A stretch of 64,000 bases of DNA from Streptomyces sp. Ru71. GTDB lineage: Bacteria > Actinomycetota > Actinomycetes > Streptomycetales > Streptomycetaceae. A model generated the notes under the pieces. It was not told the DNA's origin. It searched no databases and saw nothing but the letters and a program-made list of their open reading frames with translations. Numbering within the stretch: the first letter of the stretch is position 1; each line of letters opens with the position of its first letter. This document shows, piece after piece, positions 62,103 through 64,000 of the stretch. Location of the stretch: positions 1 to 64,000 of the forward strand of contig NZ_PQSS01000015.1 of the NCBI RefSeq assembly GCF_002920535.1, read 5' to 3'. Made by a program: the position numbers and the translations under genes.

Positions 62103-62990
62103 GTGAGTACCGAGAGCGACATCCGCGAGTTCCTGGCCTCCCGCCGCGCCAAGATCACCCCACAGCAGGCCGGTCTGCCCGCCTACGGCGGCAACCGGCG
62201 CGTGCCGGGGCTGCGCCGCGAAGAGGTCGCCCTGCTCGCCGGTGTCAGCATCGACTACTACGTCCGCCTCGAACGCGGCCACCTCGCCGGGGCCTCGGAG
62301 GAAGTCCTCGACGCCGTCGCGGGCGCCCTCCAGCTCGACGACGCCGAGCGCGCCCACCTCTTCGACCTGGCCCGCGCCGCAGCCAAGCGTCCCGCCCGCC
62401 GCACCCGGCGCCCGCGCGGCCCGCTCCCGGACAGCGTCCTGCGCGTCCTGCGGTCCATGACCGACTCCCCGGCCTTCATCCGCAACGGCCGCCTGGACAT
62501 CCTCGCCACCAACACCCTCGGCCGCGCCCTGTACGCCCCCCTGTTCCCCGACCCCCGGGCCCGCACGGCCAACATCGCCCGCTCCCAGTTCCTCACCCCG
62601 GCCGGGCGCGACTTCTTCCCCGACTGGGACGAGTCCGTGAACACCACCGTCGCCCTGCTGCGCACCGAAGCGGGACGCGCCCCGCACGACACCGAGCTCA
62701 CCGGACTCATCGGCGAACTCGTCACCCTCAGTGAGGAGTTCCGCACCGCCTGGGCCAAGCACAACGTGCGCCTCCACCACACCGGCCGCAAGTCCTTCCG
62801 CCACCCCGCCGTGGGCGTCGTCACGCTCGACTTCGACGCGATGGAACTGCCCGCCCAGCCCGGCCTGACCCTCACCGCCTACAGCGCCGCCCCCGGAACC
62901 CCCGACCACGACTGCCTGCGGCTGCTCACCGCCTGGGCCGCCACGGAAGCCGTCGAACCCACCGGCAGCCCCGCACCCGGGACATACTGA
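62103..62990 (+). CDS. XRE-family regulator with MmyB-like sensor domain
   Basis: The 295-residue protein has an HTH at about 30-60 (GLRREEVALLAGVSIDYYVR) and a C-terminal MmyB-like ligand-binding region (about 110-280; LATNTLGRALYAPLF, NIARSQFLTP). A -10-like TAGCCT ends 8 nt before GTG 62103 and no ribosome site is seen, suggesting a leaderless mRNA. It is divergent from the CMD/cupin pair and probably controls it. Confidence 0.88.
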   Translation: MSTESDIREFLASRRAKITPQQAGLPAYGGNRRVPGLRREEVALLAGVSIDYYVRLERGHLAGASEEVLDAVAGALQLDDAERAHLFDLARAAAKRPARRTRRPRGPLPDSVLRVLRSMTDSPAFIRNGRLDILATNTLGRALYAPLFPDPRARTANIARSQFLTPAGRDFFPDWDESVNTTVALLRTEAGRAPHDTELTGLIGELVTLSEEFRTAWAKHNVRLHHTGRKSFRHPAVGVVTLDFDAMELPAQPGLTLTAYSAAPGTPDHDCLRLLTAWAATEAVEPTGSPAPGTY

Positions 62991-63028
62991 TCAACACGTC
63001 TGTTGTTCCCGACCCGAGGGATCGCGTC

Positions 63029-63601
63029 ATGCGCACTCTGATCAGCACGGCCTTCGTCTCGCTCGACGGTGTGGTGGAGGCGCCCGGCGGCGAGCCCGGC
63101 TACCGCAACTCCGGCTGGACCTTCAAGCACACCGAGTTCGTCCCCGAGGCGTACGAGATCAAGGGCCGGGAGCAGAAGGAAGCCTCCGCGATGCTGCTGG
63201 GCCGGGTCAGCTACCAGGCCTTCAGTGCCGTGTGGCCCGCGATGGAGGAGTTCGCCGACTACAAGGTGATGCCGAAGTACGTCGTCTCCACCACGCTCAC
63301 CGACGACCAGCTGGTCTCCGACTGGGGTGAGACGACGATCCTGCGCTCGCTCGACGAGGTCGCCGCGCTGAAGGAGACCGAGGGCGGCCCGATCATCGTC
63401 CACGGCAGCGCGTCCCTGAACCACGCGCTGTCGGACGCCGGCCTGATCGACCGTTACCACCTGCTGGTCTTCCCGCTGCTGCTCGGCGCGGGCAAGCGGC
63501 TGTTCAGCACCACGGACAAGGACGTCCAGAAGCTGAGGCTCGTCGAGTCGGAGGCGTACTCCAACGGCCTGCAGAAGATGGTCTTCGACGTCGTCCGCTG
63601 A
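63029..63601 (+). CDS. RibD C-terminal/dihydrofolate-reductase-like protein
   Basis: The 190-residue protein has the pattern RTLISTAFVSLDGVVEAPGG and LLGRVSYQAF, then IIVHGSASLNHALSDAGLID, typical of the RibD_C/YyaP family. It is probably an NADPH-dependent reductase. ATG 63029 has GAGGGA upstream. It ends at a strong terminator before katG. Confidence 0.88.
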   Translation: MRTLISTAFVSLDGVVEAPGGEPGYRNSGWTFKHTEFVPEAYEIKGREQKEASAMLLGRVSYQAFSAVWPAMEEFADYKVMPKYVVSTTLTDDQLVSDWGETTILRSLDEVAALKETEGGPIIVHGSASLNHALSDAGLIDRYHLLVFPLLLGAGKRLFSTTDKDVQKLRLVESEAYSNGLQKMVFDVVR

Positions 63602-63630
63602 GGACGCCGGCGGCCTTCCTGCACGCACGG

Positions 63631-63662
63631 TCCCGGCCGGCGCGGTGAGCGACCGGCCGGGA
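63631..63662. terminator. Bidirectional hairpin terminator
   Basis: TCCCGGCCGG (63631-63640) pairs perfectly with CCGGCCGGGA (63653-63662) around a 12-nt loop. It lies between the convergent RibD-like gene and katG. Confidence 0.75.
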
Positions 63663-63671
63663 GAGGGAGAA

Positions 63672-64000
<329 letters not shown>

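Overview
The window is high-GC actinobacterial DNA and almost certainly Streptomyces. Evidence: very high third-position GC, frequent GTG starts, ATGA/GTGA translational overlaps, a WhiB-like protein, RsbW-type anti-sigma ATPases, a Tat-exported family 11 xylanase and a type II polyketide synthase locus. All product names come from reading the translated sequence; no database search was run.

Region 1 (1-244) is the start of a solute-binding lipoprotein gene that runs off the left edge. Region 2 (371 to about 22146) is an aromatic polyketide cluster with the gene order of angucycline clusters: OmpR-type regulator <> FAD oxygenase, cyclase, KS-alpha, KS-beta, ACP, C-9 ketoreductase, didomain aromatase/cyclase, second FAD oxygenase, 6-ketoreductase-like SDR, acyl-CoA carboxylase beta subunit. 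After these come a luciferase-like flavin oxidoreductase, an MFS pump, an FMN reductase, an ABM-type oxygenase and an NmrA-like reductase. A minus-strand arm carries a TetR repressor, a second OmpR-type regulator and a P450; a plus-strand arm carries a 14-TM exporter, an SDR lacking the usual catalytic Tyr and a second ABM protein. No glycosyltransferase or deoxysugar gene is present, so the expected product is an unglycosylated, oxidatively rearranged angucyclinone. The regulator/oxygenase intergenic region holds four tandem 11-bp repeats, the clearest cis-regulatory signal in the window.

Region 3 (22165-28326) has a small membrane protein, a Ser/Ala-rich lipoprotein, an orphan HypX-like two-domain protein, a FAD monooxygenase with a divergent TetR gene and clear operators, and a VC0807-like membrane protein. 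Region 4 (28651-33972) holds an ankyrin/phosphotransferase pair, then a stress group (cNMP-binding protein, universal stress protein, flavodoxin) and a MarR/AhpD-like divergent pair. Region 5 (34382-42126) has an MFS pump, two SDR-type proteins, a DNA photolyase, a MerR/B12-binding regulator of the LitR/CarH type and a divergent ECF sigma factor, which resembles a light-response module. Region 6 (42378-44782) has WhiB-like, HTH and hypothetical genes and a frameshifted anti-sigma ATPase gene.

Region 7 (44996-52811) is a xylan-use locus: a GH11 xylanase and a polysaccharide deacetylase in one operon, and a sugar ABC importer plus GH3 beta-xylosidase/glucosidase in another. Both promoter regions carry CGAA-N(1 or 3)-TTCG elements, suggesting one shared repressor, which is not encoded here. 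Region 8 (52875-64000) is a mixture: XdhC, a TMEM175-like channel, a GH16-like protein, an ATP-grasp protein, a 57-residue membrane protein, a PRC-barrel protein, MFS and ABC exporters, an XRE regulator divergent from a cupin/CMD pair, a RibD-like reductase and the 3' end of katG.
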